17,008 bases of DNA, from assembly GCA_035255845.1 (NCBI GenBank), contig DATEZE010000090.1, forward strand, positions 1 to 17,008, in the 5' to 3' direction. The notes below the pieces were generated by a model, which was not told where the DNA came from, did no database searches, and saw nothing but the letters and a program-made list of their open reading frames with translations. Positions 14,622 to 17,008 of the stretch are shown here, piece by piece. The position numbers were made by a program, and so were the translations under genes. Origin of the DNA: JALORV01 sp035255845. Lineage in GTDB: Bacteria > Pseudomonadota > Gammaproteobacteria > Burkholderiales > Burkholderiaceae_F. The stretch's first letter is position 1. Every line of letters starts with the position of its first letter.

Positions 14622-15861
14622 AGCGCTTTTCCGACCGCGGCCACGGCTTCCAGCGGCGGTGCACCCACCACCATTGTTCGGGTCGCCGGACGATCAAGCG
14701 CTCGAGCGCCCGGTTGTAGGCCCGGGTGTTCAGGCGGATCGCCTCGTTTGTATCCGGATGGTCGACAGGCAGGAATCGTTCCTCGAAGCGCAGCACGTGG
14801 CGTCCATCGGCCTCGCGCCAGCTGGCCGCCGGCACCACCGGCGCGCCAGTACTTAGCGCGATGACGGCGAGGCTGCGGAAGGTCCCCGCCGGATGGCCGA
14901 GGAATTCGACCATTACGCCGTCCTTGCGGCTGGCGTGCTGGTCAAACGGGAACACGACCAGATCCCCGGCGGCAAGCCGGTCGAGGATCGCCTCGAGCCC
15001 GCCGCGCTTGGGAAGCACGCCAAAGCCGGCGCGGCGAAACCTGCGCGTAACCCAGCGATCGAGCCAGGCCGGACGGATCGGTCGGCGCACGAAGTGGAAC
15101 CGGCCGTTCGCCTCCGGATACTGGGCGAGCCCCGCCGTCGTCGCGACCTCGAAGTTGCCGAAGTGGCCGGTCAGAATGAGAACGCCTTTGCCGAGCGCAT
15201 GGGCTGCGAGCAGCGCATCGAGGTTTTCCACGCGCGCCATCGCGAGCTTGCGCGCACGCGGGAGCCACGGAAACTTGATGAACTCCCACAGTAGCCGCCC
15301 GAGGTGGCCATAGTGGGCCTGTGCAAGACGCTCGATCTCCTGAGCGTCCACGACGTCACCGTAGACGCGGCGCAGGTTCTCAAGCACCACCTTGCGCCGA
15401 AACGGAACCAGCCGGTAGAACCAGCGTGCGGCACGCGAGGGGGCGGCGCCCTGCGCTTGGGCCAGTGCCACCGCGGAAGCCTGCGTGCGGTCGTGCGTCA
15501 GCGACAGGGTGATCGAACGCAGCCGGTTGCGGCCCAGCGCGATCTCGGCCGCTTCGTTGAATTCGATGGCCGGTGCCCCGTAGGGATCGCGCGCCACCGA
15601 AAAGTCGGCGGGACCGAGCGCGCCGAGCGCCACTTCGCGCGGAAACAGCTTGGCGCAGGCTTCCTTGGCGGCGAAGCGGGCGGCGAGGGACGGTGCGCGG
15701 CCAGGGCCGTCGCCGGCGTCGCGCAGCTCCTGCTCGGAGTACAGCTTGCGCAGGTCTGCAGCCGGCGTTTCGGCGAGCAGTCGTTCGATGCGGGCGATAT
15801 CGACACTGTCGACGCCGCAGCGGGTCGTGCCGTCGGGAGCTGCCGGCGGCAGCACGTTCAC
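14620..15861 (-). CDS. Fusion: holo-ACP synthase-type phosphopantetheinyl transferase + LpxL/HtrB-type acyltransferase
   Basis: One 413-residue reading frame holds two enzymes. Residues about 15-135 form an AcpS-type 4'-phosphopantetheinyl transferase, which turns apo-ACP into holo-ACP: CGVDSVDIARIERLL carries the metal-binding Asp (Asp18), ARFAAKEACAKLF the Lys-Glu pair (66-67), and ITLSLTHDRTQASAVALA the last strands. After a linker of about eight residues, residues about 145-413 form a lysophospholipid acyltransferase of the LpxL/HtrB family, with the HX4E catalytic motif in TGHFGNFEVATT (His233, Glu238) and the family's final WWWVHRRWKPWPR. The usual N-terminal membrane anchor of that family is missing; the AcpS domain takes its place. 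The start is taken as GTG 15861, which overlaps the ketosynthase stop as GTGA; an open extension to 16089 lies antiparallel in meaning to the ketosynthase gene and is rejected. Aryl polyene clusters encode both functions, normally as separate genes. Confidence 0.88.
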   Translation of the reverse strand: MNVLPPAAPDGTTRCGVDSVDIARIERLLAETPAADLRKLYSEQELRDAGDGPGRAPSLAARFAAKEACAKLFPREVALGALGPADFSVARDPYGAPAIEFNEAAEIALGRNRLRSITLSLTHDRTQASAVALAQAQGAAPSRAARWFYRLVPFRRKVVLENLRRVYGDVVDAQEIERLAQAHYGHLGRLLWEFIKFPWLPRARKLAMARVENLDALLAAHALGKGVLILTGHFGNFEVATTAGLAQYPEANGRFHFVRRPIRPAWLDRWVTRRFRRAGFGVLPKRGGLEAILDRLAAGDLVVFPFDQHASRKDGVMVEFLGHPAGTFRSLAVIALSTGAPVVPAASWREADGRHVLRFEERFLPVDHPDTNEAIRLNTRAYNRALERLIVRRPEQWWWVHRRWKPWPRSEKR

Positions 15862-17008
15862 GGAGCGCGCAGCAGGCAAGCGGTGTTGGTTCCGCCGAAG
15901 CCGCGTGACAGCAGTAGCGCGACTTTGCTGCGTGGTTCGCGCGCAAAGCGCGACGCGTTCAGCGGGGCGCAGTTCGGATCGAGGTTCTCGAGCGTCGCGA
16001 TGCCGGGCACGGTGCCGGCACGCAGCGCGGCAAGCCCGATGACAGCCTCGAGCAGACCCGCGGCTGCCAGCAGGTGGCCAAACGCCCACTTGAACGCAGT
16101 CACCGGCGGCATGTCGCGGCCGAAGACCTGCAGCAGCGCGCGCGCCTCCGAGACGTCGGAATTCTCGGTCCCATTGCCATGCGCGACGATCATGCCGATG
16201 TCGCGCGGCGCGAGGCTCGACGCCTCGAGTGCGCCTTCGATTGCTCGGACCAGCCCGTCGCCATCGTCGCGCACCGGCAGCAACCCGAGCCCGTCGCTGC
16301 CGCCGCCCGATCCGAGGACTTCGCCAATGACGCTGGCGCCGCGGTCGCTGGCGGCGGTTTCTGTCTCGAGCACGATCGCGGCCGCGCCTTCACCCATCGC
16401 GCTGCCGTCGTGGCGCGCGTCGAAGGAGCGCAGTGCGGTGCGCGTCAGCAGACCCATCTGGTCGTAGTACAGCAGCGTCTGTGGTTCGATTGGCGCGTCG
16501 TGCGCAGCCGCGACTGCGCGCGTGCATTCGCCGGCACGCAGCGCCTCAGCCGCTTCGGCCAAGGCCAGCAGGCCGCTGATGCTGTGGTTGGTAATGCAGG
16601 CGTTCGAACCTTTGAGGCCGTGGCGGATGCCGACATGGCCGAGCACATTGTTCGGCAGCGAACGCAACAGCCACATTGGATTCACCGTGGCGGCCAGTTC
16701 CTCGCCGAAGGCCCTGAGTTCGCCATGCGCGGCGGCAATCAGTGGGAGGTAGTCGTACTGATTGCCAAAGTTTCCGCTGCCGGAGCCGACGAAGACTCCG
16801 GTCGTGTCCGCGAATCGCGTGGCCGCATCGGCGTCCAGAGTCTCACGCCACTCCGGCCACGCGCTGTCCTCGATCGCACGGTCCGCGGCGTACAGACCGA
16901 ACACGTCGGTGCGGCGGATGAACTTCAGCAGCTTGCGGTCGCCGGTCAGCGCGCCTGCGTTGTACTCGGGAACCTCGGCCGCAATGCGGGCCGGCCAGTG
17001 GCCCGCAT
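15858..17008 (-). CDS. Beta-ketoacyl-ACP synthase (FabF/KAS-II-like), 5' end outside window
   Basis: This is a condensing enzyme of the FabF-like ketosynthase group, extending an acyl chain on ACP by two carbons. About 382 residues are in the window; comparison with FabF suggests roughly 50 N-terminal residues lie beyond the right edge. The frame is open from the edge (GHWPARIAAEVPEYNAG), so the first in-frame Met at 16904 is not the start. The catalytic triad is intact: Cys in SNACITNHSISG, His in IVAHGNGTENSD and His in FKWAFGHLLAAAG, plus the C-terminal SRGFGGTN loop. The nucleophile context NACITNHS differs from the common TACASG or TACTSG of housekeeping FabF, which points to a specialised enzyme. 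The gene overlaps the phosphopantetheinyl transferase/acyltransferase fusion by four bases. Together they suggest an aryl polyene or similar polyunsaturated lipid pathway, by inference. Confidence 0.93.
   Translation of the reverse strand, partial: AGHWPARIAAEVPEYNAGALTGDRKLLKFIRRTDVFGLYAADRAIEDSAWPEWRETLDADAATRFADTTGVFVGSGSGNFGNQYDYLPLIAAAHGELRAFGEELAATVNPMWLLRSLPNNVLGHVGIRHGLKGSNACITNHSISGLLALAEAAEALRAGECTRAVAAAHDAPIEPQTLLYYDQMGLLTRTALRSFDARHDGSAMGEGAAAIVLETETAASDRGASVIGEVLGSGGGSDGLGLLPVRDDGDGLVRAIEGALEASSLAPRDIGMIVAHGNGTENSDVSEARALLQVFGRDMPPVTAFKWAFGHLLAAAGLLEAVIGLAALRAGTVPGIATLENLDPNCAPLNASRFAREPRSKVALLLSRGFGGTNTACLLRAP

Noticed and set aside
15862..16089. 76-codon extension of the fusion protein upstream of GTG 15861
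   Set aside because: It overlaps the ketosynthase coding region in another frame and is Arg-rich with no homology-like pattern; the GTGA overlap is the expected junction.
15304..16467. Plus-strand open frame of 387 codons opposite the ketosynthase and fusion genes
   Set aside because: No recognisable domain, and it crosses two real minus-strand genes with intact catalytic motifs.
1..17008. tRNA or rRNA genes, CRISPR arrays, transposases or phage genes
   Set aside because: No cloverleaf-like sequence, no regularly spaced direct repeats and no transposase or integrase motif were found on reading both strands; the region looks like ordinary chromosomal gene blocks.

Overview
The window reads as chromosomal DNA of a GC-rich betaproteobacterium, most likely of the order Burkholderiales. 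The main pointer, apart from high GC and dense gene packing, is a short intergenic repeat at about 2684-2743. On the minus strand it reads GCCCCCACGCTC...CGCTGCCCCCCGAGGGG...CTTGGGGCGGCC, a dispersed element I recall from many Burkholderiales genomes. No tRNA, rRNA, CRISPR array, transposase or phage gene was seen.

Region 1 (1-6364, minus strand) is a peptide/nickel-type (Dpp/Opp family) ABC importer operon. It is transcribed leftwards as substrate-binding protein 1, substrate-binding protein 2, permease (DppB type), permease (DppC type) and an ATPase (DppD type) that runs off the left edge. The two binding proteins are tandem paralogues. Both carry twin-arginine signal peptides preceded by a conserved extra N-terminal stretch. 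The transported substrate cannot be read from the sequence.

Region 2 (6365-6743) is a 379-bp divergent intergenic region with several short inverted repeats but no convincing sigma70 promoter.

Region 3 (6744-11471, plus strand) is a tightly packed six-gene operon. It encodes a MoxR/CoxD-type AAA+ ATPase, a multi-helix YdjM-like membrane protein, a CoxE-type VWA protein, a CoxG-type SRPBCC protein, a carboxymuconolactone-decarboxylase-fold protein and a SAM-dependent methyltransferase. CoxD, CoxE and CoxG are maturation or assembly partners of molybdenum CO-dehydrogenase-type hydroxylases, yet no large, medium or small hydroxylase subunit is in the window. The membrane protein and the two trailing enzymes are unusual company. 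A stand-alone GYD-domain gene (11632-11925) follows.

Region 4 (11948-14554, minus strand) holds two exported proteins of unknown function. One is a 623-residue protein with a signal peptide, an uncharacterised N-terminal domain of about 330 residues and C-terminal ankyrin repeats. The other is a putative lipoprotein encoded 6 bp downstream.

Region 5 (14620-17008, minus strand) is the end of a specialised fatty-acid or polyene synthesis locus running off the right edge. It has a beta-ketoacyl-ACP synthase with an intact Cys-His-His site, overlapping by GTGA a gene that fuses a holo-ACP-synthase-type phosphopantetheinyl transferase to an LpxL/HtrB-type acyltransferase. This trio of functions matches aryl polyene clusters, where the last two are normally separate proteins. 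The two most interesting items are this fusion and the hydroxylase-less cox accessory operon with added membrane protein, CMD protein and methyltransferase.
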